Shown here piece after piece: positions 34,003-42,134 of a DNA stretch of 64,000 nucleotides (position 1 is its first letter; the number at the start of each line of letters is the position of its first letter). The DNA is taken from positions 310,001 through 374,000 of the forward strand of contig NZ_CAXWGX010000023.1 of NCBI RefSeq assembly GCF_964266745.1, read 5' to 3'. Origin of the DNA: Propionicimonas sp020161015. Lineage in GTDB: Bacteria > Actinomycetota > Actinomycetes > Propionibacteriales > Propionibacteriaceae. Position numbers and translations under genes: made by a program. Below the pieces are notes generated by a model. The model saw only the letters and a program-made list of their open reading frames with translations. It was not told the DNA's origin and searched no databases.

Positions 34003-34032
34003 AAGAGGCGGTCCCACCCGGGGCCGCCTCTT
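34003..34032 (+). terminator. Hairpin terminator after rplU-rpmA
   Basis: AAGAGGCGGTCCC / GGGGCCGCCTCTT, a 13-bp stem with one T-G pair and an ACCC loop, 18 bases after the rpmA stop. It separates the ribosomal operon from the lipoprotein gene. Confidence 0.8.
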
Positions 34033-34098
34033 CCGCGTTTCCGAACGGTCGTGCCCGTGCCGGTCGGCGGACGCCCCGGGTGCTGACGGGCCGCCGGT

Positions 34099-34104
34099 TA
34101 TGCT
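34099..34104 (+). promoter_or_regulatory. -10 box of the LppM-like gene (leaderless)
   Basis: TATGCT, seven bases before ATG 34112. Confidence 0.5.
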
Positions 34105-34111
34105 CGGCGAC

Positions 34112-34990
34112 ATGCTCCGCACCGGCCGGATCGGCGTCGTCGCCCTCGTGGCCGTCCTGACGCTGGCGCTCACGGCCTGCGACGCCCGCGGGACGGTCGA
34201 GGTGCGTTCTGCCGACGAGGTGGTGCTCGACGTCACCCTCGGCGGGATCACCCGGCGCACCTGCCGCGGCATCGGGGACGCCTCCCCCAAGGTGACCGTC
34301 GACCTGCGGGCGGCGAGCGGCGGAAGCTGGGAGTGCCGGGTCACCGGGACGATCAGCCCGGCGGACCTGCTGGTGCTTGACGTCGTGGCCATGGACGACT
34401 ACTACGTCGTCACCGCGAACGTCGGCGGCGACATCCAGCCCGGGGCCATCGACGTGACCCTGGAGCTGCCCGGGCGGGTGCTGGCAGCCAGCGGGGGCAC
34501 GGTGGAGGGCAACACGGTCCGGTTCACCGGAGACGCGACCGACGTGTTCGCCGGGAACGTCCGCGTTCTCGCCAAGGCCGGCCCGGAGGTTCCCTGGGGG
34601 CCGGTGGGCGCTGCGATCGGGCTGCTCGTCGGCGTGCTCGTCACCCTGGTGGGACTGCGGTGGCGCAGGGCGGCGCGCGCCCGCGCGACGGAGGCGGCGA
34701 CCGAGCTGGCGCCGGCCGACGCCGATCCGGTCCCCGATGACGCGGCGGTCGACACCGCTGAGGCGTTCGCTCCACCGGCAGCCGTCCCGGACGAGGCCTG
34801 GGCCCGGGTGGCGCAGGACCCGGCGGCGGAGGCACCACGGCCTCCCCGGGGACCGGTCGACCCCACCTACTGGTCGCACCCGCCCGCGGCCCCGGCGCCC
34901 GCCCCCGGGCCGGCGCCCGAGCCCCCGGAGCCGCCGGGTACCGGCCGTCCGGACACCTCGATGTGGGCGCCGCCGGCGACGCGGGGGTGA
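34112..34990 (+). CDS. LppM-like lipoprotein with C-terminal Pro-rich cytoplasmic tail
   Basis: A 292-residue protein. The signal peptide ends in LTLALTAC (Cys23), followed by an extracytoplasmic LppM-type domain (to about 165, two Cys in RRTCRG and WECRV). A transmembrane helix GAAIGLLVGVLVTLVGL comes next, then about 110 residues of Ala/Pro/Asp-rich tail with PTYWSHPP. In mycobacteria LppM is linked to mannolipid synthesis; here the function is unknown. I chose ATG 34112 rather than 34100 because TATGCT precedes it by seven bases and the earlier ATG lies within that box. Confidence 0.72.
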   Translation: MLRTGRIGVVALVAVLTLALTACDARGTVEVRSADEVVLDVTLGGITRRTCRGIGDASPKVTVDLRAASGGSWECRVTGTISPADLLVLDVVAMDDYYVVTANVGGDIQPGAIDVTLELPGRVLAASGGTVEGNTVRFTGDATDVFAGNVRVLAKAGPEVPWGPVGAAIGLLVGVLVTLVGLRWRRAARARATEAATELAPADADPVPDDAAVDTAEAFAPPAAVPDEAWARVAQDPAAEAPRPPRGPVDPTYWSHPPAAPAPAPGPAPEPPEPPGTGRPDTSMWAPPATRG

Positions 34991-35030
34991 GGCCGGGCGG
35001 CCCGGCTCGGTCGCGCGCGGGGCGGGCCGA

Positions 35031-35036
35031 TAGACT
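35031..35036 (+). promoter_or_regulatory. -10 box of obgE
   Basis: TAGACT. An in-frame GTG at 35046 lies nine bases behind it, and the conserved start GTG at 35094 lies 57 bases behind it. Confidence 0.45.
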
Positions 35037-35093
35037 GGTCGCCGCGTGCCGTCCGTCTGGACGGTGACCGCCCGTCGCACCGAAAGCTCGCTC

Positions 35094-36593
35094 GTGGCCA
35101 TTCCCTCCTTCATCGACCGGACCGTGCTGACCGTTGCCGCAGGCAACGGCGGGCACGGCTGCGCGTCCATCCGGCGGGAGAAGTTCAAGCCGCTGGGGGG
35201 CCCGGACGGCGGCAACGGCGGCAACGGCGGCTCGATCATCCTGCGGGTCGACCCCGGCCTGACCACGCTGGTGGAGTTCCACCGGCAGTCGGTGCGCCGG
35301 GCGAGCAACGGGCAGCCCGGACGCGGCGACTTCAACAACGGCGCCAACGGCGAGGACGTGGTCCTTGCCGTGCCCGACGGCACGGTCGTCTCCGACGCCC
35401 ACACCGGTACGGTGCTGGCCGACCTCGTCGGCCCGGACGCGGAGGTCGTGATCGCCGCGGGCGGACGCGGGGGCCTGGGCAACGCTGCGCTCGCTTCCGC
35501 GGCCCGCAAGGCGCCCGGCTTCGCGCTGCTGGGTGAGGAGGGCGAGTCCCGCCAGATCACCCTGGAGCTCAAGGTCGTCGCCGATGTCGGCCTCGTCGGA
35601 TTCCCCAGCGCCGGCAAGTCGTCGCTGATCGCCGCCATCTCTCGCGCGCGTCCCAAGATCGCCGACTACCCGTTCACGACCCTGGTGCCGAACCTCGGCG
35701 TCGTCGTCGCCGGGGCCACCACCTTCACCGTCGCCGACGTGCCGGGCCTGATCGAGGGCGCCAGCGAGGGACGTGGTCTCGGCCACGACTTCCTGCGCCA
35801 CATCGAGCGCTGCCAGGCGATCGTCCACGTCGTCGACTGCGCGACCTACGAGCCCGGCCGCGACCCGCTCACCGACCTCGACGTGATCGAGGCGGAGCTG
35901 ACCGCCCACGGCGGGCTGGAGGACCGTCCGCGGATGGTCGTGCTGAACAAGGTGGACATCCCCGATGCCGCGGAACTCGCCGCCCTGGTGACCGACGACG
36001 TCGCCGCACGGGGGCTGCCGGTGTTCGCCGTCTCGACCAAGACCGGCGCAGGGCTCCAGGCGCTCACCTTCGCGCTGGCCGAACTGGTCGCCCAGCGGCG
36101 CAAGGAGACCGCTCGCACGCCCGCACCGCGGATCGTCATCCGCCCCGAGCCGGTCTCCTCCGGACCGGAGTTCACCATCACCCGCCAGGGCGACGGCGAG
36201 GGCGGCTTCGTCTGGCGCGTCCGTGGCGACAAGCCTGAACGCTGGGTGCGGCAGACCGACTTCGGCAACGCAGAGGCCGTCGGGTACCTCGCCGACCGGT
36301 TCGCGCGGCTGGGGGTCGAGGAGGAACTGCTCGCCATGGGCGCCCTGGCCGGCGACGCGGTCGCGATCGGGGCGGAGAACCCGGTCGTCTTCGACTTCGC
36401 GCCGCAGGTCGAGATCGGCGCGGAGATCCTGTCGCGGCGCGGTGAGGACCAGCGCCTCACCACAGAGCGGCCCGCGGCCCAGCGGCGCCGCGTCCGCGAC
36501 GCGGAGTACCACGCGGCCAAGGCTGCGGAACGCGAGGCGCAGGACTACACCCGCCTGGCAGCGGAGGGGTTCGAGGACGACGACGATGAGTAG
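35094..36593 (+). CDS. obgE: GTPase ObgE/CgtA
   Basis: A ribosome-assembly and stress GTPase, 499 residues. The N-terminal glycine-rich Obg fold (GGPDGGNGGNGGSI) is followed by the G domain with GFPSAGKSS (P-loop), DVPGLIEGASEGRGLG (switch II) and NKVD. The C-terminal OCT domain (about 350-430) and a charged tail are typical of actinobacteria. GTG 35094 gives the conserved MAIPSFIDR. A GTG at 35046, nine bases after the -10 box, would add 16 residues and may be a leaderless alternative. The stop overlaps the proB start by eight bases. Confidence 0.95.
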   Translation: MAIPSFIDRTVLTVAAGNGGHGCASIRREKFKPLGGPDGGNGGNGGSIILRVDPGLTTLVEFHRQSVRRASNGQPGRGDFNNGANGEDVVLAVPDGTVVSDAHTGTVLADLVGPDAEVVIAAGGRGGLGNAALASAARKAPGFALLGEEGESRQITLELKVVADVGLVGFPSAGKSSLIAAISRARPKIADYPFTTLVPNLGVVVAGATTFTVADVPGLIEGASEGRGLGHDFLRHIERCQAIVHVVDCATYEPGRDPLTDLDVIEAELTAHGGLEDRPRMVVLNKVDIPDAAELAALVTDDVAARGLPVFAVSTKTGAGLQALTFALAELVAQRRKETARTPAPRIVIRPEPVSSGPEFTITRQGDGEGGFVWRVRGDKPERWVRQTDFGNAEAVGYLADRFARLGVEEELLAMGALAGDAVAIGAENPVVFDFAPQVEIGAEILSRRGEDQRLTTERPAAQRRRVRDAEYHAAKAAEREAQDYTRLAAEGFEDDDDE

Positions 36594-37734
36594 CGCCCTC
36601 GCCCGCGACGCGCTGCGCACCGAGATCACCACCGCTCGCCGGCTGGTGGTGAAGGTCGGCTCCTCCTCGCTGACCGACGCCTCCGGCGCCCTCGACATGT
36701 CCCGGCTGGAGACCCTGGTGGACGCCCTCGCGGCCGCGCGGGCGCGAGGCCAGGACGTGGTGCTGGTGTCCTCCGGCGCCATGGCGACCGGCATGGGCCC
36801 GCTGCGGCTCAAGCACCGCCCGCGGGACCTGGCCAGCAAGCAGGCCGCGGCTGCGGTGGGGCAGAGCCTGCTGGTGGGACGGTACGGCTCACTGTTCGCC
36901 CGCTACGACCTCACCGTCGGCCAGGTGCTGCTGACCGTCGAGGACGTGGCCCGCCAGGACCACTACCGCAACGCGCTGCGCACGTTCACCCGGCTGCTCG
37001 AGCTCGGCGTGGTACCGATCGTCAACGAGAACGACACCGTGGCCACCCACGAGATCCGCTTCGGCGACAACGACCGGCTCGCAGCGCTGGTCGCCCACCT
37101 CGTCGGTGCGGACGCCCTGGTGCTGCTCAGTGACGTGGAGTCGCTGTACACCGAGCACCCGTCCAGCCCGAACGCGCGGCCGATCGCCGTCGTGCCGGAC
37201 ATCGAGGAGCTCACCGTCGACACCTCCGGGCGCGGTGCCGAGATCGGCACCGGCGGCATGGCGACCAAGCTCCAGGCCGCGCGGATCGCGACCGCTTCCG
37301 GCATCCCCGTGGTGCTGGCCGCGGCGTCCCGGGTGTCGGCAGCCCTGGCCGGCGAGCCGGTCGGCACGCTGTTCGAGGCGACCGGCAAGCGGCGTGCGCG
37401 GAAGCTGATGTGGCTGGCCTACGCGTCGGTCTCCCAGGGGGAGCTGGTGCTGGACGCGGGCGCGGTGAAGGCCGTCACCGAGCGCAAGGCGTCCCTGCTC
37501 CCGGCCGGGATCATCGAGGTGCGCGGCGCCTTCCGGGCCGGCGACCCGGTCCGGCTGGTGAGCGAGGCCGGTACGGTCGTCGCGCGCGGGCTCGTCGGAT
37601 ACGACTCCGCCGACCTGCCGGGCATCATCGGCCGCAGCACCCACGACCTGGTGGCCGAACGGGGGGCCGGCTTCGACCGGGAGGTGGTCCACCGCGACGA
37701 CCTCATCGTGCGGGCGAGGAAGAAGAAGAGTTGA
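36586..37734 (+). CDS. proB: Glutamate 5-kinase
   Basis: The first enzyme of proline synthesis, 382 residues. The amino-acid kinase domain has RLVVKVGSSSLTD, VSSGAMATGM, VPIVNENDTV and GTGGMATKLQAA. A C-terminal PUA domain (GAFRAGDPVRLV) completes the long form of the enzyme. ATG 36586 overlaps the obgE end by eight bases. Its stop overlaps the TTG start of the PQ-loop gene (TTGA), which separates it from proA. Confidence 0.95.
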   Translation: MSSALARDALRTEITTARRLVVKVGSSSLTDASGALDMSRLETLVDALAAARARGQDVVLVSSGAMATGMGPLRLKHRPRDLASKQAAAAVGQSLLVGRYGSLFARYDLTVGQVLLTVEDVARQDHYRNALRTFTRLLELGVVPIVNENDTVATHEIRFGDNDRLAALVAHLVGADALVLLSDVESLYTEHPSSPNARPIAVVPDIEELTVDTSGRGAEIGTGGMATKLQAARIATASGIPVVLAAASRVSAALAGEPVGTLFEATGKRRARKLMWLAYASVSQGELVLDAGAVKAVTERKASLLPAGIIEVRGAFRAGDPVRLVSEAGTVVARGLVGYDSADLPGIIGRSTHDLVAERGAGFDREVVHRDDLIVRARKKKS

Positions 37735-38411
37735 CCGGCGTCGAGATCCTCGGGTGGCTGGCCGCGCTCGTCGGAACGTCCCTGGGCCTGCCGCAGCTCG
37801 TCCGCCTGGTGCGCACGCGCAGCACCGCCGGGCTGTCGCTGCTCGCGTGGCAGGCGATCCTCACCCTGAACCTGATCTGGTTCGTCCACGGGGTGAAGAT
37901 CGGCGCGGCGAACATGAGCCTGCCCAACCTCCTCGCCCTCGCCACCACCGTGCCGGTGCTGGTGCTGATGAGCCGCGACCGCGGCCGTCCGCTGGCCCGG
38001 GTGCTGTGGCCGAGCCTGCTGGGTGCCGCGCTGCTGATCACGATCGACCTGCTCACCACCGGCGGCGTGTTCGGGATGTTCTCCCTTGTGCCGGCGGCGC
38101 TGGCGAACCTCGGCCAGTGTGTGGAGGTGATCCGGGCCAGGGACGTCACCGGCCTGTCCCCGGTCTTCCTCGTGCTCGGCCTGGCGAACCAGCTGCTGTG
38201 GCTGTCGTGGGCGGTCGGGATCAGCGAGCCGTCCTCGATCATCTCCTCCGTGGCGATCACCGTGATCGTCACCTTCACCCTCGTCTGGTACACGCTGCGG
38301 CGTCTCGGGCTGCGCGCACTGTGGCCCTCGTCCACGGCGTCGGTGGGCGAGCTCGTCGCCGAGGCCGAACTGGCCGCGGACGATCCGGCGGGTTCCACCG
38401 CCGTATCCTGA
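37731..38411 (+). CDS. PQ-loop repeat (SWEET-like) membrane protein
   Basis: A 226-residue protein with seven or so membrane helices and two PQ-loop-like repeats: GTSLGLPQLVRLVRTRSTAGLSLLAW and ANLGQCVEVIRARDVTGLSPVF mark the repeat starts. SWEET and SemiSWEET proteins carry sugars and related PQ-loop proteins carry amino acids; the substrate here is unknown. The TTG start at 37731 is embedded in the proB stop and preceded by a purine-rich AAGAAGAAGAG. The proA -10 box lies inside its last codons. Confidence 0.78.
   Translation: MTGVEILGWLAALVGTSLGLPQLVRLVRTRSTAGLSLLAWQAILTLNLIWFVHGVKIGAANMSLPNLLALATTVPVLVLMSRDRGRPLARVLWPSLLGAALLITIDLLTTGGVFGMFSLVPAALANLGQCVEVIRARDVTGLSPVFLVLGLANQLLWLSWAVGISEPSSIISSVAITVIVTFTLVWYTLRRLGLRALWPSSTASVGELVAEAELAADDPAGSTAVS
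38404..38409 (+). promoter_or_regulatory. -10 box of proA (leaderless)
   Basis: TATCCT, seven bases before ATG 38417 and overlapping the end of the PQ-loop gene. Confidence 0.45.
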
Positions 38412-38416
38412 GCGGC

Positions 38417-39658
38417 ATGACCTTCGTTGACCAGGCCGTGCGGGCGCGCACGGCCGCCCGTGCGCTGGCCGTCCTCACCCGGACACGCAAGGACGCCGCC
38501 CTGCACGCGATGGCCGATGCGCTGGCCGCCGCGTCCGACCCGGTGCTCGCCGCGAACGCCCTGGATGTCGACGCGGCACGTGCCGCGGGCACCTCGGCCG
38601 CGCTGGTCGACCGGCTGACGCTGACCCCGTCCCGGCTCGACGCGATGGCGGCCGGCCTGCGGGCGCTGGCCGCCCTGCCCGACCCGGTGGGCGATGTCGT
38701 GCGCGGCTGGACGAATCCCAACGGCGTCCGCGTGCGCCAGGTGCGGGTGCCGCTCGGCGTGGTCGGCATCATCTACGAGGCGCGGCCCAACGTGACCGCC
38801 GACGCCGCCGGCATCTGCCTCAAGGCCGGCAACGCCGCGCTCCTGCGCGGCTCCTCGTCCACCATCAACTCCAACCGTGCGGTGATGGCGGCCCTGCGGG
38901 CCGGGCTGGCGGCTGCGGGGCTGCCGGAGGACGCCGTCCAGCTCGTCGAGGGCGACCGCGGTGTCACCGGCGAGATGATGGCCGCCCGTGGCCTGGTCGA
39001 CGTGCTGATCCCGCGCGGCGGCGCCGGCCTGATCAACGCCGTCGTCGACGGCTCCAAGGTTCCGGTCATCGAGACGGGCACCGGCAACTGCCACCTGTTC
39101 GTCGACGCGAGCGCCGACGAGGACATGGCGATCGCGATCATGCTGAACGCGAAGGTGCAGCGTCCCAGCGTTTGCAACGCGCTGGAGACCCTGCTCGTGC
39201 ACGCCGACATCGCCGGCTCGTTCCTGCCCAGGGCGCTGGCGGCGCTCGCCGCGGCGGGGGTCACCGTGCACGGCACCCCGGCGGTCGCGGCGTACTCCGC
39301 GGACGTCGTCCCTGCCGGCCCGGACGAATTCGACGACGAGTACCTCTCGCTCGACCTGGCCTGCGACGTCGTCGAGGGACTGGACGCCGCGATCGCCCAC
39401 ATCCGTGCCCACACCACCGGGCACTCCGAGACCATCGTCACCTCCGACCGCCGGTCGGCGGAGGTGTTCACCGCGGAGGTGGACGCCGCGGCGGTGCTGG
39501 TGAACGCGTCCTCGCGGTTCGTGGACGGGGGCGAATTCGGGTTCGGCGCGGAGATCGGGATCTCGACCCAGAAGTTGCACGCCCGCGGTCCGATGGGCCT
39601 GGTGGAGATGACCTCGACCAAGTACGTCGTCGACGGCGACGGCCAGGTCCGGGCCTGA
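38417..39658 (+). CDS. proA: Gamma-glutamyl phosphate reductase
   Basis: The second enzyme of proline synthesis: NADPH-dependent reduction of gamma-glutamyl phosphate to the semialdehyde. It has 413 residues of the aldehyde-dehydrogenase fold. Features are VPLGVVGIIYEARPNVT, KAGNAALLRGSSS, the active Cys253 in AKVQRPSVCNALETLLV, and FGFGAEIGISTQKLHARGPMGL. The start at ATG 38417 is supported by a -10 box seven bases upstream. proB is separated from it by the PQ-loop gene. Confidence 0.96.
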   Translation: MTFVDQAVRARTAARALAVLTRTRKDAALHAMADALAAASDPVLAANALDVDAARAAGTSAALVDRLTLTPSRLDAMAAGLRALAALPDPVGDVVRGWTNPNGVRVRQVRVPLGVVGIIYEARPNVTADAAGICLKAGNAALLRGSSSTINSNRAVMAALRAGLAAAGLPEDAVQLVEGDRGVTGEMMAARGLVDVLIPRGGAGLINAVVDGSKVPVIETGTGNCHLFVDASADEDMAIAIMLNAKVQRPSVCNALETLLVHADIAGSFLPRALAALAAAGVTVHGTPAVAAYSADVVPAGPDEFDDEYLSLDLACDVVEGLDAAIAHIRAHTTGHSETIVTSDRRSAEVFTAEVDAAAVLVNASSRFVDGGEFGFGAEIGISTQKLHARGPMGLVEMTSTKYVVDGDGQVRA

Positions 39659-39706
39659 CCGTCCGGGGCGCCGGGGCGGGGGGCGCGCCGGGAAGCGGCC
39701 CGCGTG

Positions 39707-39712
39707 TAGGAT
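39707..39712 (+). promoter_or_regulatory. -10 box of the nadD operon (leaderless)
   Basis: TAGGAT, seven bases before the ATG of the 43-residue protein at 39720. Confidence 0.5.
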
Positions 39713-39719
39713 CCGCGCC

Positions 39720-39851
39720 ATGCATACCGTCCTCGAGGTCGTCGTCGACGTGACCAACTCGGTGGTGATCGGCGTGGGCGCCCTCGTCGTCCTGCTCGCC
39801 GGGCTCGGCTACGTCCGCCAGGTGGGAAAGAGCAGGCCACACGCCAAATGA
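39720..39851 (+). CDS. 43-residue single-pass membrane protein at the head of the nadD operon
   Basis: The frame from ATG 39720 encodes MHTVLEVVVDVTNSVVIGVG followed by a hydrophobic ALVVLLAGLGYV and a basic tail (RQVGKSRPHAK), so one membrane helix with the C-terminus probably inside. The stop overlaps the nadD start (ATGA), and a TAGGAT box lies seven bases before the ATG. Both flanking signals are those of a real first gene of an operon. The family is not recognised. Confidence 0.65.
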   Translation: MHTVLEVVVDVTNSVVIGVGALVVLLAGLGYVRQVGKSRPHAK

Positions 39852-40495
39852 GTGAGACCCCCATCGCCTGGGAGCAGCGGGGCACCCGCCACCAGCGGCT
39901 GGGCGTGATGGGCGGAACCTTCGACCCCATCCACCACGGGCACCTCGTGGCTGCGAGCGAGGTCCAGGCCCGGTTCGCCCTCGACGAGGTGGTCTTCGTG
40001 CCCACCGGTCACCCCTGGCAGAAGGCCGACCGCGCTGTCTCGCAGGCCGAGGACCGGTACCTGATGACCACCATCGCGACCGCCTCCAACCCGCGGTTCT
40101 CGGTGAGCCGCGTCGACATCGAGCGTCCCGGGCCGACCTACACCGTCGACACCCTGCGCGACATCCGGCAGCTGCGCGGCCCCGGCCTCGAGCTGTTCTT
40201 CATCACCGGTGCGGACGCGCTCAGCCAGATCCTCACCTGGAAGGGCGTGGACGAGCTGTTCGACCTCGCGCACTTCGTCGGGGTGTCGCGACCGGGCGTG
40301 CCGCTGGGCGAGAACGACATCGCGCACCTGCCCGACGACAAGGTGACCCTGCTCGAGGTCCCCGCCTTGACCATCTCGTCCACCGCCTGCCGCGAGCGCG
40401 TCGCCCAGGGCCTGCCGATCTGGTACCTGGTGCCCGACGGTATCGTCCAGTACATCGCCAAGCGCGGCCTGTACCGTCCCAGAGGAGTCCGGTGA
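39848..40495 (+). CDS. nadD: Nicotinate-nucleotide adenylyltransferase
   Basis: Makes nicotinate adenine dinucleotide from nicotinate mononucleotide and ATP. It has 215 residues. The nucleotidyltransferase signature GGTFDPIHHGHL lies near residue 23, with the second motif ISSTACRERVAQG. The first 15 residues (MSETPIAWEQRGTRH) precede the core fold. ATG 39848 overlaps the stop of the 43-residue protein gene. The GTG of rsfS overlaps its own stop. Confidence 0.96.
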   Translation: MSETPIAWEQRGTRHQRLGVMGGTFDPIHHGHLVAASEVQARFALDEVVFVPTGHPWQKADRAVSQAEDRYLMTTIATASNPRFSVSRVDIERPGPTYTVDTLRDIRQLRGPGLELFFITGADALSQILTWKGVDELFDLAHFVGVSRPGVPLGENDIAHLPDDKVTLLEVPALTISSTACRERVAQGLPIWYLVPDGIVQYIAKRGLYRPRGVR

Positions 40496-40872
40496 CCGCT
40501 ACCGAACACGCAGTCGACATCGCGCGCATCGCGGCCACGGCCGCCGTCGCCAAGCTCGCCAAGGACCCGGTGGCGTTCGACGTCTCCGAACGCCTGGCGA
40601 TCACCGACGTCTTCCTGATCGTCACCGCGGGCAACGAGCGGCAGGTCGGGGCCGTCGTGGACGCCGTCGAGGAGGCCCTGCTCAAGGCGGGCATCAAGGC
40701 CGTGCGTCGCGAGGGGGACCGCGAGAACCGCTGGGTGCTGCTGGACTTCCTCGACACGGTCGTGCACGTGCAGCACTCGGAGGAGCGCGCGCTGTACGGG
40801 CTGGAGCGGCTGTGGAAGGACTGCGCCCGCCTCGACCTCGGCCCGCTGGAGCCGCCGCCGGCCCAGGCATGA
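40492..40872 (+). CDS. rsfS: Ribosome silencing factor RsfS
   Basis: Binds ribosomal protein L14 and blocks subunit joining under starvation. It has 126 residues. The family signatures are FDVSERLAITDVFLIVTAGNERQV and WVLLDFLDTVVHVQHSEERALYGLERLW. The GTG start is inside the nadD stop, and its stop overlaps the next ATG. nadD-rsfS-phosphatase is the order also found in mycobacteria. Confidence 0.96.
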   Translation: MTATEHAVDIARIAATAAVAKLAKDPVAFDVSERLAITDVFLIVTAGNERQVGAVVDAVEEALLKAGIKAVRREGDRENRWVLLDFLDTVVHVQHSEERALYGLERLWKDCARLDLGPLEPPPAQA

Positions 40873-41483
40873 CGGCACCCACTGTCGTCCTGCTCCGGCA
40901 CGGCGTCACCGACTGGAACGACGGCGGGCGCTTCCAGGGCCACGCCGACGTCCCGCTCAACGACGAGGGACGCCGTCAGGCCGCCGCTGCGGCGGAGCGA
41001 CTGGCCGGGCTCGCCCCGACCCGCGTGTTCGCCTCCGACCTGTCCCGGGCCGACGAGACGGCCCGGATCGTCGCCGGTCGGTGCGGGCTGGCCGTCACCA
41101 CCGATGCCCGGCTGCGTGAGGTCAACGTCGGGTCCTGGGCGGGCCTGAGCATGGAGGAGGCCGGCCGGCTCGAGCCGGACTTTTGGCCCGCCCTGCGTGA
41201 GGGGCGGGACTTCCGTCGCTCTCCGGAAGGGGAGAGCGCCACCGAGGCCGGCCGGCGGGTCGCGCTGGCGCTGCTCGACCACGTCGAGACCGCCGAGGAG
41301 GGTGATGTCCTCCTGGTCGTGGGGCACGGGTTGTCGTTGCGCGTCGGGGCCCTGCTGCTGATGGGCCTGGACTACTCCCACGCACGGCTGTTCGGCGGCC
41401 TGCGCAACTGCCACTGGGCGACGATGCGGCCCGCCGGCGACTACTGGCGACTGCTGGCGTGGAACGAGGGGAGCCCGGCATGA
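40869..41483 (+). CDS. Histidine phosphatase family protein (GpgP-like)
   Basis: A 204-residue phosphatase with the catalytic RHGVTDWN (the usual position of Glu/Gln is Val), FQGHADVPLNDEGRRQA and the second histidine in VVGHGLSLRVGA. In mycobacteria the gene after rsfS encodes glucosyl-3-phosphoglycerate phosphatase, so that activity is possible here by position. A general phosphoglycerate mutase-like phosphatase is equally compatible. It is coupled to both neighbours by ATGA overlaps. Confidence 0.85.
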   Translation: MTAPTVVLLRHGVTDWNDGGRFQGHADVPLNDEGRRQAAAAAERLAGLAPTRVFASDLSRADETARIVAGRCGLAVTTDARLREVNVGSWAGLSMEEAGRLEPDFWPALREGRDFRRSPEGESATEAGRRVALALLDHVETAEEGDVLLVVGHGLSLRVGALLLMGLDYSHARLFGGLRNCHWATMRPAGDYWRLLAWNEGSPA

Positions 41484-42079
41484 CCCGGGTCGCGCTCCTG
41501 GCCTACGACGGGGTCGAGGCGCTCGACTTCGCTGGTCCCTTCGAGGTGTTCACCACCGCCGCGCGCGTGCACGCGCGCACCGCGCCGGGCGAGCCGGTGT
41601 TCGAGGTGGTCGCGGTGGCCGCCGGCCCCGGCCCGGTCCGGGCGCGCGCGGGGCTGGAGCTGCTGCCGTCCGCCACCATCGCGGACGCGGGTGTGGTGGA
41701 CGTCCTGGTGGTGCCCGGCGGCGTGGTGGACGGGGTGCGGGGGGACCGGGCCGTGCTGGACTGGCTGGCCCGTGTGCACGCCACCACCCGCCTGACGGCG
41801 TCGGTGTGCACCGGCGCGTTCGTGCTGGCCGCCGCGGGGATCCTCACCTGTGGCCCGGCTACCACCCACTGGGAGGACCTCGACGACCTGGCCGCACAGT
41901 TCCCGGCACTCGAGGTGGTGGGGCAGCGGCGCTGGGTGCGGCAGGGACGCGTGTTCACCTCCGCGGGGATCAGCGCGGGCATCGACCTCAGCCTCCACCT
42001 GGTCGAGGTGCTGGCCGGGAGGGAGCTCGCCGTACGCACCGCCCGGCAGCTCGACTACCCGATGCCCCCGGACGCCTGA
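41480..42079 (+). CDS. DJ-1/PfpI family protein
   Basis: A 199-residue class I glutamine amidotransferase-like protein. The nucleophile-elbow cysteine lies in TASVCTGAFVLAAAGIL, and VLVVPGGVVDG forms the preceding strand. It lacks the AraC DNA-binding domain that many long relatives carry, so it resembles isonitrile-hydratase or DJ-1-like enzymes rather than regulators. ATG 41480 overlaps the phosphatase stop. It is the last gene of the five-gene nadD operon. Confidence 0.85.
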   Translation: MTRVALLAYDGVEALDFAGPFEVFTTAARVHARTAPGEPVFEVVAVAAGPGPVRARAGLELLPSATIADAGVVDVLVVPGGVVDGVRGDRAVLDWLARVHATTRLTASVCTGAFVLAAAGILTCGPATTHWEDLDDLAAQFPALEVVGQRRWVRQGRVFTSAGISAGIDLSLHLVEVLAGRELAVRTARQLDYPMPPDA

Positions 42080-42134
42080 GCCCTACGCAGCATCGGCCAT
42101 GGCGGCGCCCCTCCCGCGGGAGGATCGTGGAGCC

